Positions 11,022-22,365 of a DNA stretch of 64,000 bases are shown here, piece by piece. Within the stretch, counting starts at the first letter, position 1. Each line of letters starts with the position of its first letter. Source of the DNA: Stereocaulon alpinum (taxonomy: Eukaryota > Ascomycota > Lecanoromycetes > Lecanorales > Stereocaulaceae); NCBI GenBank assembly GCA_018257865.1, contig JAEUBA010000019.1:310001-374000 (forward strand), in the 5' to 3' direction. A program made the position numbers and the translations under genes. Below the pieces are notes generated by a model. The model was given only the letters and a program-made list of their open reading frames with translations, ran no database searches and was not told the DNA's origin.

Positions 11022-11945
11022 ATGGCCGGCTGGAAAGGTAAAGCCTTCGTACGCGTCAAAGAAAGTAGAGGTGGCCCACCAAGTCGTGATCCTCTCCTCG
11101 GCGGCAGTTACGACTACATCAGGACACCAGGTGGCGGTCGAGTCGAGCGCGCTATCGTCCACGAAAGGTTCAGAAACGGGCATCGACCCCAACCCCGCGG
11201 CCTCCCTCCTGGTCTCAACAACGAGCAAGACGGCTTCAGAGGACCCCAAAACGGAAATCTTGCACCCGCCCCTGCTCAGCATAATCAACTTCCCCAGCAA
11301 CTTGGAGGCCAACGACCCCCTCCTCCAGAGCGACAAGCAGAGGACGGAAACGAATCCGAGAGTTCCTCTGACGGCGAGCCCGGGGGCCAGGCTGCGGAAG
11401 AACCTCAGGCTGCAAATCCCACAAACAGAAGAAGCATCCACGGCATCCTTAGAGGCAACAACAACACACAGAGAAGCCGCCAGGCCGCAGCTGCAAGCCA
11501 TAGCAGCCAGAACCAAGACCCACACGACGCACAAAGCGTCCGTAGCAACGCTTCTGCACCGAATCATGACGAAGAAAGCGTCCATGGAAGCCAGATCGCC
11601 GCAGACGCTAGTGTCCGTAGCGATGCTAGCAATCATACTACTCTAGGCCGACACGGACGACGCGTTGGTGGTGGCAACGCAGGGCCAGTGCCCAGAGCAC
11701 ATTTCGCGCCGCCGGGGTACTGGGGTGCTCAGCAGGGAGGCCCATTACCGCACGGGCAGGCTCGATTCGAAGAGGCCTCGCAACGAGGTCGGCGCGCTGT
11801 GTCGTTTTTTGATGCTGATGAGTTGAGAGCTTGGAATGCTGATGTGCGATTGCCTCCTGGGATTACTAGGGGACGGTTGGCGGAGATGCTTCTTGCTGAG
11901 CCTCCTTATTATCCGGGGTCGAGACGGAGGAGGAGATTTCCCTAG
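11022..11945 (+). CDS. Hypothetical disordered Gly/Pro/Arg-rich protein
   Basis: A single-exon frame of 307 codons from the ATG at 11022 (MAGWKGKAFVRVKESRGG). The N-terminal 60 residues (including LLGGSYDYIRTPGGGRVERA) and the C-terminal 70 (HFAPPGYWGAQQGG through PPGITRGRLAEMLLAEPPYY to a terminal Arg run) look more constrained. The middle is a Gln/Asn/Ser/Pro-rich linker with HDxQSVRSNAS-like and SVHGSQ-like repeats. There is no signal peptide or membrane segment. The start was chosen over the upstream in-frame ATG at 10944 because of its sequence context and because the extra residues look like 5' UTR. I do not recognise a family. Confidence 0.6.
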   Translation: MAGWKGKAFVRVKESRGGPPSRDPLLGGSYDYIRTPGGGRVERAIVHERFRNGHRPQPRGLPPGLNNEQDGFRGPQNGNLAPAPAQHNQLPQQLGGQRPPPPERQAEDGNESESSSDGEPGGQAAEEPQAANPTNRRSIHGILRGNNNTQRSRQAAAASHSSQNQDPHDAQSVRSNASAPNHDEESVHGSQIAADASVRSDASNHTTLGRHGRRVGGGNAGPVPRAHFAPPGYWGAQQGGPLPHGQARFEEASQRGRRAVSFFDADELRAWNADVRLPPGITRGRLAEMLLAEPPYYPGSRRRRRFP

Positions 11946-12745
11946 CTGTACGAGGTTTGGAATGTGATCGAGGACTGGTTGGGAACGGGCGTGGAGATGG
12001 AATTTGGAGAGTGGGCTTGGGGAGAGATTTGGGATAGGTAGGTGGTGGGGATGGAGTGGATTGGTATGGTAAGGTATGTGTGTAGGTCTGAGTAGATTTT
12101 CCTGGACAGGTAAGGAGTTTGGTTTTTTGGAGGAGGGCATTTAGCATAGCACGATATATAAGAGTGACCGAGCGTAAGCCGAGTCTTTCTGATTCAAATC
12201 CTCCCTCTAGAGGTTGATTTCAAATCTGTCGAGGTTTATCATGTACCACTGTCGTCTGTATCAACCACCACCTCTACTGCGCCCGTTACAGCTAGAGGTT
12301 GCCCCTATCTTGTGTTCCCATCTTCTTTGTACGACTACATTTGTGGGCGCTTGTATTGGTGTTCTTCCGGATCATGAAGGTCAGCAGACTCACCATCAAG
12401 TTGCACAGCTAACGTACTTTGTGCAACAGTATCTCCTGATCCTGGACCTTGCCTCTATATGTGTATCGACTTCAGCAGTCAGGAGTCGCTCACACGCGCA
12501 GCTGGGTCTCTATTGTCGAAGGTCATCTGGCGATGTATCGCCGCGATCTTATGCATTTAACAGCCATTCCACTATATTTCGTTTAGCTTAGGTGCACCAC
12601 CATGTTGCTACCCTCATCCTTCTCGACCTCAAAACTCCATCGAAATCTATCTATCGCTCTATCAAGCGTTTTCTATTCCCTATCTTGACACCGGCCGTTA
12701 TTTAGAAGCAGTCTCCTTGCTTGAAAGAAGAACAACACCGACAAA
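11946..12745. other. Intergenic
   Basis: 800 bp without a supported gene. Long minus-strand ORFs near 11745-12147 and a 125-codon plus-strand ORF at 12214-12591 lack coding character or homology that I can see. A TATATAAG octamer lies at 12155-12162. Confidence 0.45.
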
Positions 12746-13567
12746 ATGCCACGCCTCTTCGGGATGGACCTCACCTTCCATCCAAGTAACGACCACGAAC
12801 GTGAATCCAACCGTGCCCCAAACCAGAACGACGGACATTCATCTCGCTATCGATCACACAGACCCCGAAACAACGACACCCACCACATCTCCCACCCTCA
12901 CTCCCGAAGGCACGTTCCACACTCCACCACACCATCCCTAGAGCCCCGTCCGCGTCCCCCTCATCATCCCCACAAATCGTCCAACTCCACCTCCAACTCC
13001 GAGCATGACCACGAGCCAGAAATGGCACTCGCCCTCCACGACCCGCAAAAAGCTCAACTCCAAACCGAAGCTCGATTCCCTAACCGTCCACAACCAAACA
13101 TCCGCCGCCGAACCGTCCACGCCCCAAACCCCTACGGCGACGGGGACTTAAGGGGGGAGTGGATGCACATCCAGTCTCGCAGTCCGGCTAATGACCTCGG
13201 AAATGAAGCCTTCGACATCCCCGATCAACAGACAGTGCGAAACGCGTCTCGGAGAGCATCAGGCGAGAACGAGAATACGCTATCAAGACCGCAAGAGCGC
13301 GGCTTCAAAAGACAAGCATATATACCCAATACCGCACTATCGCGTCGCCACGACATAGGCACATCCCATCGAAGATCCACCAACTCCTTCCCGTCCTCCT
13401 CCTCCTTCTTAACCTCATCAGCGATGTTCACAGAGCACATACTCACCACCACCACAGATCCCGAAACAGGCCAGCAGCAGCGCAAACGAAGCGGCAAAGT
13501 GGCAGCGAGTTTTTGGAAGAGGGACAGTGGGAAGATTGAGGGCGGGGGCGTTAGGGGGGTATGGTAG
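12746..13567 (+). CDS. Hypothetical His/Asn/Ser/Pro-rich protein
   Basis: A single-exon frame of 273 codons starting MPRLFGMDLTFHPSND in good context (aaaATGcc). The first 100 residues are an unusually His-, Asn-, Arg- and Pro-rich segment. Later stretches such as IRRRTVHAPNPYGDGDLRGEW and RRHDIGTSHRRSTNSFPSS are Arg/Ser-rich, and the end is Gly/Lys-rich (AASFWKRDSGK). There are no transmembrane segments and no recognised domain. It is the third of the run of unrecognised disordered proteins starting at 9578. An overlapping 74-codon frame at 12717-12941 is less convincing. No function is assigned. Confidence 0.5.
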   Translation: MPRLFGMDLTFHPSNDHERESNRAPNQNDGHSSRYRSHRPRNNDTHHISHPHSRRHVPHSTTPSLEPRPRPPHHPHKSSNSTSNSEHDHEPEMALALHDPQKAQLQTEARFPNRPQPNIRRRTVHAPNPYGDGDLRGEWMHIQSRSPANDLGNEAFDIPDQQTVRNASRRASGENENTLSRPQERGFKRQAYIPNTALSRRHDIGTSHRRSTNSFPSSSSFLTSSAMFTEHILTTTTDPETGQQQRKRSGKVAASFWKRDSGKIEGGGVRGVW

Positions 13568-14057
13568 TTTCGTATGTGCTAAAGCTGGTTCGATGCATGA
13601 GTATAGCAACTTATTTTTTGCATGAGGAGCGTACTGTAGTTGTGGTTTCGATAATGGTATTGCGTCTGCTTAATTTTTTTTCCATGAAATCTTCGTGTGT
13701 ATCTGTTGTAGTGGCAAAAGGCGTGGTGGTGTGTGACGACTGCTGATGGCGAGGAATGTTGGGCATGGAATTATGAGTGTTAGAGGGTCTATGAGTCTTG
13801 CATTCAATCTGTCCGGTTTTCAACATTCTGAGTTTCAGACCCTCAAACTTCGTTCCTTTGTTGTTATATCTCCTAATACGTTCATCTCTGCTTCCGTTCA
13901 TTATATCTTGGATAAGACACTGGGCTTCTTCATCTTCATCTTCTCTACCATTAGCTAAAGACGATAGAGACATTCATCAACAACGGGACGAGATGTAAGT
14001 CATACACACAGAGTCTCGCAACGTTCGAATCCAGAGCCCATCACTGATGGAATATAA
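13568..14057. other. Intergenic or unassigned sequence
   Basis: No firm gene. A 120-codon minus-strand ORF (13611-13973) covers most of this stretch, and the opposite strand also has ORFs of 60-70 codons, so coding status cannot be decided by eye. Confidence 0.35.
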
Positions 14058-14489
14058 GGGTGCATCGCCGCAAAACTAACACATTCGAGGGAGCCAGGCG
14101 TAGAGAAATCACCCTTCGTCTGGCACTACCAAATTCTCCTCTCCTGGCCAACGCCCAACGAAGCAGCCAGACGAGCATTCAGGCCGAATGATGAGGAGAA
14201 GGGGATATTTCCGCGGGAACGATACTTCAGTCAGCCAGCGACGAGGGGTAAAGACTCAGATGGCGGCCGTGTTGTAGAAGGTGGGGGAGGAAAAGTTGAG
14301 AGGGAGGATGAGCGTAAGGAGGATGAGAAGGATGAGGAAGAGGAGAAGGCTTATTATTTTGGGGAGGAGAGTGAGGATGAGGTGCTGGTTGGGGGGGAGG
14401 AGGGGAAGGGTTTTGATGTTGGTGGCAGTGGAAAGGGGGATGGGAAGGGCGAGATGATGATGAGGGGTGGGAAGTTGTTGGTGGAGTAG
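14058..14489 (+). other. Possible orphan exon with acidic tail
   Basis: This frame is open for 143 codons to a TAG at 14487-14489 but has no ATG near its beginning. The first third looks like folded protein (VEKSPFVWHYQILLSW, then PTPNEAARRAFRPNDEEKG). The rest is a Glu/Asp/Lys/Gly-rich acidic tail. A plausible intron (donor GTAAGT at 13996, acceptor AAG ending at 14058) would splice into it from upstream, but I found no convincing first exon with a start codon. It could be the last exon of a small gene or a remnant. The purine bias of the plus strand over 14270-14560 may alone explain the absence of stops in the tail. Confidence 0.25.
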
Positions 14490-17463
14490 AAGAACGGGAG
14501 GCTAGAGAGTTTGTGGGGAGTGGAATGAAGACGGCGGAGAAGAAGAAGATGATGGGGGAATGGTGGAGGGGGTAGAAAGGGGGAGGTTGGGAGGTTTGTT
14601 TGGTGCATGCGATTCAATGGGAGGAGAATTGGACCGGATATGGGTGGTTTTCTTGGACTGCGTGGATAGTATGGGCAAGACGGTGAACATTTCGAAAGGC
14701 TCTTTTTTGGGGTAGGAACGAGTGCAATGGGATGCTTTTGAATCGTGACTTTTCTTCAGAGGTGTATAGCTGTAGCACAAGCTCCTCGATGGTAACGAGG
14801 GAGGTGTACCACCTGAATGTCTGTGCAAATCTCCGTGGTAATGATATAAGAACATGGATTCGAGTCATTGGTCGCCGCAACCTAAGTCTATCGGTCCGAC
14901 TTTGTTGTTGGGGTTGTAGACTTTGGGAAGAATTTGTTGTACCCACTATTACCTATCGCTCCTATGGAGTACAGCTGAAGGAATTCCAAGCATGAGAGAG
15001 AGACGTATAATCGACTACAGACAACTTTCGATGGTGATCAGGGGTCGCCAAAGGAACTTGACACATAGGTAGCTGCTCCTTGCAAAGACGTTTCTGATAG
15101 GTAAAAATACGAATGCCAAGTCTCGGCAAGATGGCGTCAGAAGGCGCTAAGGTATCGTTCAATTCGTTGTTTTAAATTGGCTTTTGGAGCACGCGACTTC
15201 AGTGTGCAAGATCTGGCCTTTGTTCTAGATCATGGGATTCTCGTACCTTGCCATGCAGAAATTATTACTCGTTATGGGATTCTGCAAGATGATGGCATTC
15301 CAAAGAGAAAAGAACAGCCAGAAACTTCCCACCGTAGTTTAAGCCTCTAAGGTACCGTAGTCCTCCTCGTCTGGGGTTTGGAAATTGAATGTACCTTAGC
15401 GCGGTCCCCGGCTGCTCGGCCAAATCCCTGGATGAAGGATCAATTCGGCTTAGGGCTAGGGTGCACTCGGAAAACCTGCAACTCTTGTGTTCTTCAATCA
15501 ATTTGGCGCGAAGTGGGATAGAAGCACGCGTAGTGGGGCGCTGGAAGAGACCAATGCATTGCTGTGCACCCAGCACAGCACCGTGCAGCAGACTTGTCGC
15601 TGTAAACCTAGTATGGTTGAACTTGCCTACGGATATAAGCCGTGCCGATCTCATATTGAAAAATGTTTTGACTGGAAAAGCGGACGCTAGTACAGTAATA
15701 CCGCATTGTTGTGTGGTGTGTAGCCGATGCTCGCCTGCCAGGTGGGTTTCTTTTAAACGCAGGGCAATATCAGCAGACGCAAAGGAGAAGGTCCGCTTGG
15801 ACCCTTCAACCATACTTGATAGTAAGCATATCGTGACGGGTTGACCTCGAGAAGATCCTAGTCGTGGCTTGAGATGCCCTATAAGAAAGGTCAGAGCCGC
15901 TCCTGATCGGAAAAGTAGATCTGTGGGGAGAGCAAGTGCTGGTTGACACGTCACTAGTCTGCTTCGAGAAGGCTGCTCGAAAGATGCAAGATGCACAAGA
16001 CTTTTCGTTTCGCAATCGGCGCTTGGTCGGCCACTTAAGTTACGTTACGGCATACTGATGTTCGTCGTGCTCGGGAGCATCATCCATTCATGTTGCTGTA
16101 TAGTTACAAGCAGGAAGGTCAAGAGTGGATCTTCGGCTCAAGGCCTAGAGTGCTGGCTAGTTACGGGGTCCAGGGTCTTGTGAAAAGTATAAATGGATGG
16201 ACCAGTTAAAAGTCTAAGTCCATCGTGCGATCCGTTCAGGGTCGTCGAACGGGTGGCTAAAGTCGGCCACTTGAGCTAGGGGATTTAAATCCTTATTTTC
16301 TTTGGCTCAGCCTTGGGTCATGTGTCTTGCAATTTACTCACGTCAGCCGGAAAGACGTCCTACTTCTGACACAGTCATGAACTGTCCTAACCCATGTATG
16401 CGATAGTCTTCTGGCAACACATGGCGTGGCGTGTCCTCCCGGCGGACGTCCGACTGGACGACTTGTGTAAGATATGCTTACTCCATCGTAAGCAACACTA
16501 ATTGAAGGTGCTCTTACTCAGTGCCTACATTCTGCCAAGTGAGAAAGTCCCCTATAGAGCTAACTTCCAGAGTAGCGGGCCCGGTGTGTAACCTTGAAAT
16601 TGCAGTGGGTAGGTGCGTAGAGACGAAGCACAGGTTAATTTGTTTGTGGGCGAAGTAGTAAAGGTAGAATGCTTTCTAGTGACAGGCGGCCAATGGACGG
16701 GTTGCGGATGCAAGACATGAGTCTTCGGTCTTCCTTTCTCGAAGATGCCGCTACCCCGGGTTTTCGGACATATCAGGTTAGTACCTTTTGAGGGAAGGCA
16801 AGCGGCGATGTTATTAGCCTGAAGTTGACTGGTCGCTCCAAACTTTGCCAAACTCATGTACCTATCAACTATCGTTAGTCAGAGACGAAGTGGTATGATG
16901 AACCTAATATTTTGAATAAGTTATTTGAATGTAGGCATTGTCGGCGGAGCGATGTCGTCGGGCAATCATGCTGCGATCGCGATGAAGATCGCTTGCGTGG
17001 AAATTGCATAAGTCAACAGCGCTGATCGATGTCTCGTGAACTCTTTTCCCGAGCTCTGGCGTAAAAGTCCCGTGTTGGTCGAAATAGGCAGCCTCTGCCG
17101 CTGCTTTTTTCAATGGTCGCTCAGGCTAGTCCGCCACCAGAGGCCCGCAATCCTTGAATCCGTAAATCCTTGAATCCTTGATTATTGCCCTCGACTACCC
17201 TTGACTACTCACTCAGCAGATCACGAGCTGATCCTTGTACGTCCGGGGTCTAGTCTTCCTGCACAAAACACCCATGTGTGCTTAATGGATAATCCATGCT
17301 TCCATTCTTGCCTCTTAGATGAAAAGTAACTTACTCCTGCGTTTCTCACACCGTTCGAGTGCCAGGATACTGCAGAATCTGCAGCTTTGTAGGCGGCTCT
17401 AACTCGGGCTAGGGTCGCAACGGTACGGCGCTATTGATGCGTGTTCCTGCTGTACGGTGTTAA

Positions 17464-17483
17464 CCCCCCCCCCCCCCCCCCCC
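17464..17483. repeat. Poly-C homopolymer tract (20 nt)
   Basis: An uninterrupted run of 20 C residues lies in non-coding DNA about 1.1 kb upstream of the AmdX-like start codon. It runs directly into the 9-nt tandem repeat at 17481-17507. The exact length may be affected by sequencing error in homopolymers. Confidence 0.9.
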
Positions 17484-17507
17484 AAAACTCCCAAAACTCC
17501 CAAAACT
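17481..17507. repeat. Three tandem copies of CCCAAAACT
   Basis: Three exact 9-nt units follow one another and share their first three C residues with the poly-C tract. This suggests local slippage expansion. Confidence 0.9.
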
Positions 17508-18335
17508 CATTGCTGTTATTGCCAAATAATTTCCATTGCTGGGCCTGGTATTGGCGTCGGCGTACCTAGTCCAGAGGAACCACTCACACCCAACGCCCGA
17601 ACACCCCATCATCCCAAATCCTGCGGCCAGTGAAATCTAGCCAATGCGCATGACGGCCGATCTTACGCCAATACTATCTCCACGCGAGAGCCAGGCTCGG
17701 CTTTTGCTTCCATCCACCAATCACTTCCGGGCGGTAGAGAACCGCCTCCGTGACGTCGAATTGTATTCACTACCAACGCCTTCTCTACCCCTACACCTCA
17801 CAAAACTGGGCTCAATTGATCGCAGTACATACAGTGTCGCGCAGTGTTTTTGCGTCGCGAACCAGCCCATGATCTTTGATCACTGCATTGGAAGCACCAC
17901 AAGCCCCCCCCCCTGGCATCCTCGTCACACTCGCCTTCAACACATCCAATACATGACCCCCCCTGCCGCCCCACCAACAGAAGGAACAACGGCACCGTTA
18001 AAGTTAGATTGAACCGCCGAGATCAATTTCGCCCATACCTTTCTGAACGAATACAAATTAAAATCTTTCTATCCCTGCGAAGACTCGAATCGACGCCCAG
18101 CCGAGCGCTTCGCCGTGTTGGACTAAACTACCTCGAGGATTCGCACCCAGGCCTGCGTCTCGTATAGTCTCACAACCTGCACAGCACTTAGAATCATAAC
18201 CTCAAAGATCCATTCGCTGGGCGATCATTCGAGCAGCCTGGTGCCGTCTGTCTGTTCATTGCGAAGTCGGAAGCTGGATGACGGCTGGCTGCATCTGCAC
18301 GACAACGTTTATCCGCACGGATCTATAACGATAGG

Positions 18336-18410
18336 GTGAGCAACTCAGACTCAACCTTTACTTTGAGTTTCTCTTAATTGATTCGCATGCTAATCTGCTC
18401 ACAATGGCAG
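18336..18410 (+). other. Possible 5' UTR intron of the AmdX-like gene
   Basis: Donor GTGAGC, a GCTAAT branch-like site near 18389 and acceptor GGCAG define a 75-bp candidate intron about 220 nt before the start codon. There is no coding frame to test it, so it rests on splice motifs only. Confidence 0.35.
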
Positions 18411-18446
18411 TGCCCATCGCGATTGTGTCATTGGTCAAGTCAACCC

Positions 18447-18569
18447 ATGCGATATACTACTCGTGCTCGAGTCCAAATCCTGGTTCTACAAACATTTGAT
18501 GATACTTCCTGTCTCTTGAAAGGTCACGAAGGCCTTAATTGGACGGGCGGTAGACTGCAAAAGCCATAA
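18447..18569 (+). promoter_or_regulatory. Candidate upstream ORF
   Basis: A 40-codon ORF (starting MRYTTRARVQILVLQ) ends 60 nt before the main ATG at 18630. If transcription starts upstream, as the leader suggests, ribosomes would meet it first and it could dampen translation. It could equally be fortuitous. Confidence 0.35.
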
Positions 18570-18629
18570 CTTCTCTTTTCTTCTCAGGACTCAATTCAAC
18601 CGACTCCTCAGTACCGTTCTGTCGTTACA

Positions 18630-21600
18630 ATGCTATCGGATATGACGGCGGCTTGTGAGGCTGACATCACAGATCCATCGAAAAACGCAGGTGCTTCTGG
18701 AAGCGCCATAGGCGTTGACAGTAGCAGTGCTACCACAGGAAATGCTGGTGGTAAGTGGACCTCGACGAATGTCCTTCTCAGCTCTCAATGGTTCCGAAAT
18801 CGCCCAATTTCATGCTGATCATAGTACTAGCTCGGCCACACGCTAAGTCGTTGAACGGGCCTCAGAATATCAACCCAAGCTTTCCGCCCCCAAAGACAGA
18901 CAAGCCTAGGCCGCACGTCTGCGCCACATGTACACGATCCTTTGCACGTCTTGAGCATCTGAAGCGGCACGAACGGTCACACACAAAAGAGAAACCCTTT
19001 GCATGCCCTGAATGTACACGATGCTTTGCGAGACGAGACCTGTTGTTACGGCACCAGCAGAAGCTGCACATGACCGCTTTACCGGCATCTCGGCAGAGGG
19101 GCGCGAGACGAGAGAGTACAAGCAGCACCGCTCCCGGTGGTTCTGCACGAGTCCGTAAGAATTCAATTGCAAACAATGCTTCTGGGACCACAGGAAATGG
19201 TTCCATGCGTCCAAGAGCCAACACTATAAGCCATGTAGACAACACGACGTTAGGGATGCTGGCGGCTGCAAATTCATCAGTCTCTGGGCATGAAGGCGTT
19301 GGTCTTGGTATGGGCACTTATTCTGGCATGGGTGGCCTTCCTGGCGTTGCAAACTATCATTCTCGAGGGATGTCAAGTGCGGCAAGGCATCATGGCAAGC
19401 CGCACGTGTTGCCGAAGCTTGAGACCAAGAACCATAACATCAATGTTAGTGCAAGTCTACGCACCGCTCCTGCATTTGGAGGGTTTGGAGGGGAGATGGA
19501 TATGGAAAGCTTCTGGCTGGGGAACACGGTGAACCCGGCAGAGCTCCATTTCTCGGACTCCCCGCATATGGGTGCATTTGACCCGCAATCACCATACCAC
19601 CAAGGCTTTGCTGGGGTTCGCCAAGGCCATGCAACAATGGATAGCGATGGGAACTTTGGATGGTTGAATACCTTTGAGAATCAGATGACATTCAACAACT
19701 TTAACGAGCAGGCTATCGATGGGTCCTCACCGTCCGCAATCAGCACTGGCAGCCCTGGTGCGATGAGCGAGGTCATGCTTGATGGGTCAAACAACCCTTT
19801 GAGCAGTTCAGGACCGTGGCAAAACGGCACAATGTCCCAAGCCTCCTTCGCGCCACCGTACTCTATGGATCTACCTGGACCCACGTTTCTTGAAATGTAT
19901 CCGCCCAGTCAACTATCTCCAAAATCTTTGAGCGCCCAAATGGTGAATACCGATCAGTATTTTGCCACTCCAACACCTCTGACCTCCCAGACACCACTAT
20001 CAATGTTACCTGGCATGGGTACTCAGTATTTTCACCCATCAATGACTGCTAAACCAGAAACTCCTAGCAACTCCGCCGCATCAATTAGCAGCAGCAATCG
20101 TCAGAGCTCGGTAACATCAGCATCCACGGACTCCATCACTGATGCCACTCGGCAAGCTCTTCTTGCAACGCTTTCTCAGCCATCTATGTATGGTTCTTTA
20201 AAGGTCACCCAGCCTCAGGCATCTTCGCCTCTCTCACCAGGTTTTCCGACGAAGCCGCGGCGCATGAGTAATGTGCCTCTTCCAAGTACTTATGACCTAC
20301 AGCGCTACGTAGCTGCATACATACAGTATTTTCATCCTCATCTACCTTTCCTACACATTCCGTCACTTAACTTCGACTCGCCAGCATTCACCAGCAATCT
20401 GCGAGCGTCCAGTGGTCATTTTACTTATGGTCATTCTGCCATAGCTGGAGGCGGAGGCTCTCTTATCCTTGCGATGACGGCTATTGGGGCTCTCTATGAG
20501 TATGACTTTACTGCTTCTAAGGAGCTATTCGAAATGGCGAAGAAAATGATACAGCTGTATCTGGAGGAGCGCCGCAAAGCAGACATGTCCGCAGCCTTGA
20601 AGGGTAATCACGTTGCTACGGAGGCCTCGGTTCATAATACACCTTTGTGGCTCGTACAAGCAATGCTGCTCAACGTCATCTATGGTCACAATTCTGGTGA
20701 CAAAACCCTTGCTGGCATCGCTAGCACGCATTGTGCTGCTTTGATCAACCTGTCTCGAGCTGCGGGCCTTGCAAAACCCTTGCCAGAATATCTTAGCGGC
20801 CATGAAGCTTTTCAGCGCCTAAAGCAAGAAGACACACAAATGGGTGGGGATGAGATGCGCGCTTCACAGTGGAACGGTGCGGGGTCTTACAACATCCTCG
20901 ATGCTCAAAATCAATGGTATCATTGGAGGCTTGGGGAGGAACGCAAGAGAACGCTTTATGCCGTCTTCATATTGTCAAGCCTTTGTGTCTCAGCCTACAA
21001 TCATGCACCAGCATTGATGAATTCCGAAATAGGACTTGATCTTCCTTGTGATGAGAGTCTATGGGCCGTGGACTCTGCTGAGGGATGGCGCTCCCTTGGG
21101 GGTTTTGTAATTGCAGAGCAGAGGTCCATATCATTTGCTTCCGCATTAAGCTCTCTACTGACTGCTAGTCAACGGCCACAACTGAGGCAATACCACAACT
21201 CACAGCCTTTCGATGAAGCAAACCTAAAGTTTGAGAATCTTCCAGAAAGCGATATAAAGCCAAGCACATTCGGTTGTCTCGTTCTTATCAACGCTCTGCA
21301 TAACTACATCTGGGAAACGCGGCAACGACACATGGGCCGACAGTGGACGACCCAGGAAACCGAAGCGATGCATGCTCATGTCGAACCAGCTCTGAGAGCA
21401 TGGCAGGCAGCGTGGTCAAGCCATCCTGAACATAGTGTGGAAAGACCGAACCCCTTTGGTGCTAGCTGTCTCTCTGCGGATTGCATTCCATATCTGGACC
21501 TTGCGTATGTTCGATTGTTTGTCAACCTCGGCCGATCGAAAGAAGCTTTCTTCAAGCGAGACTTCGACGCTATGGCCGATGAACTAGCTCGCGGCGCTGA

Positions 21601-22365
21601 GATCGTTCAACATGCAGATCATTCTCCGAGCTCCAGCCCCAGCGGTGGCAGCTCGGTAGCTGCGACCAGTACCACTGGTAGCTCTCCAGGCATAGATACT
21701 ACGCAGATCAAGTTGGAAAACGCTACAACAACAGACTTCAATTCAGAGCAGCCTTCCAGCTCTGGTCAATGCTCAAAACGGGAACGGCATCTGCGAAAAG
21801 CAGCCTTCTGCGCAGTCAACGCTCTCATAGTGTCTGATAAGCTCGGTGTCACCTTTGCGGATTTCAGTTCACGGGAACTGCCACTCCAGTCAGCGCTATG
21901 CGCTTTCGACTGTGCTCAAGTAGTTGCAGAATGGGTCTCAACTGTACAACAGCGGGTAGGTCGGTATCTAGGCATACTTGGCAGAGACGTGTTGGACTAT
22001 ACGGCAGTTCCAGCAATCATGCTTCTAGAAGAAGACGATTGCAAACTTCTGGAGAAGATCAATGACGTCCTCGCCAGCGCCGAGATGAAGCTAGCCGAGA
22101 GTGGGACCATGGATATGGCACCAATGTCGACTCAAAACTGTCCAGGCATGGATGACGGCGGATTTGGAAGCAAAATACTACTCCTCCATGCCCGCCTGTT
22201 TGATAGAGCATCTGTCTGGCCGAGTAAGTTTCACCTGACTCCTTTGTCACGAACGTCTGCTAAAATCAAGTAGTCACCCGAGAGATGTCTCAATCACTTC
22301 GGATTCAAGCCTCGCACATTAGAGAAAAAGAGATGACCTCAATAGCCATACCGCATTCGACGTAA
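18630..22365 (+). CDS. amdX: AmdX/ADR1-like C2H2 zinc finger transcription factor
   Basis: Nuclear regulator combining DNA-binding zinc fingers with a fungal-specific transcription-factor domain. Three exons: 18630-18750, 18831-22223 and 22274-22365, with introns of 80 and 50 bp, giving about 1201 residues. Finger 1 has C71, C74, H87, H91, and finger 2 has C99, C102, H115, H120. Their cores RLEHLKRHERSH and RRDLLLRHQQKLH match the ADR1/AmdX pair. A Ser/Gly/Met-rich disordered region follows to about residue 490. The Fungal_trans-like helical domain then begins near VAAYIQYFHPHLPFLHIPS. The second splice uses the TAG acceptor at 22271-22273 to give the C-terminal WPITREMSQSL. AmdX in Aspergillus activates acetamidase expression. 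Orthology here is inferred from finger sequence and size, not proven. Confidence 0.85.

Larger units (their letters stand above)
14490..18629. other. Gene-poor region and 5' leader of the C2H2 factor
   Basis: About 4.1 kb without a gene I can support. The minus strand has a 243-codon ORF at 15265-15996, overlapped by a 151-codon plus-strand ORF (15389-15844). Neither has recognisable motifs. The stretch also holds a poly-C tract at 17464-17483. Its last 600 bp are probably the promoter and 5' UTR of the transcription-factor gene, including a possible leader intron. I see no transposase, reverse transcriptase or terminal repeats. Confidence 0.4.

Noticed and set aside
12170..12215. GATTCAAATCC, also B-box-like
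   Set aside because: The spacing to any A-box-like sequence is too short and no cloverleaf can be drawn.
13611..13973. 120-codon minus-strand ORF
   Set aside because: No domain, weak start context and overlap with ORFs on the other strand; there is not enough evidence to call a gene.
13992..14045. Sequence GTTCGAATCC resembling a tRNA B box
   Set aside because: The flanking bases do not form a T stem, and no matching A box, anticodon arm or acceptor stem is present at the right distance.
14990..17640. Transposon remnant in the gene-poor region
   Set aside because: No transposase or reverse-transcriptase motifs, terminal inverted repeats or clear target duplications are seen, and base composition shows no strong RIP-like AT skew.
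17644..18012. 122-codon plus-strand ORF before the AmdX-like gene
   Set aside because: Pro/Thr-rich composition follows from C-rich DNA, there is an overlapping antisense ORF, and it lies in the presumed promoter.
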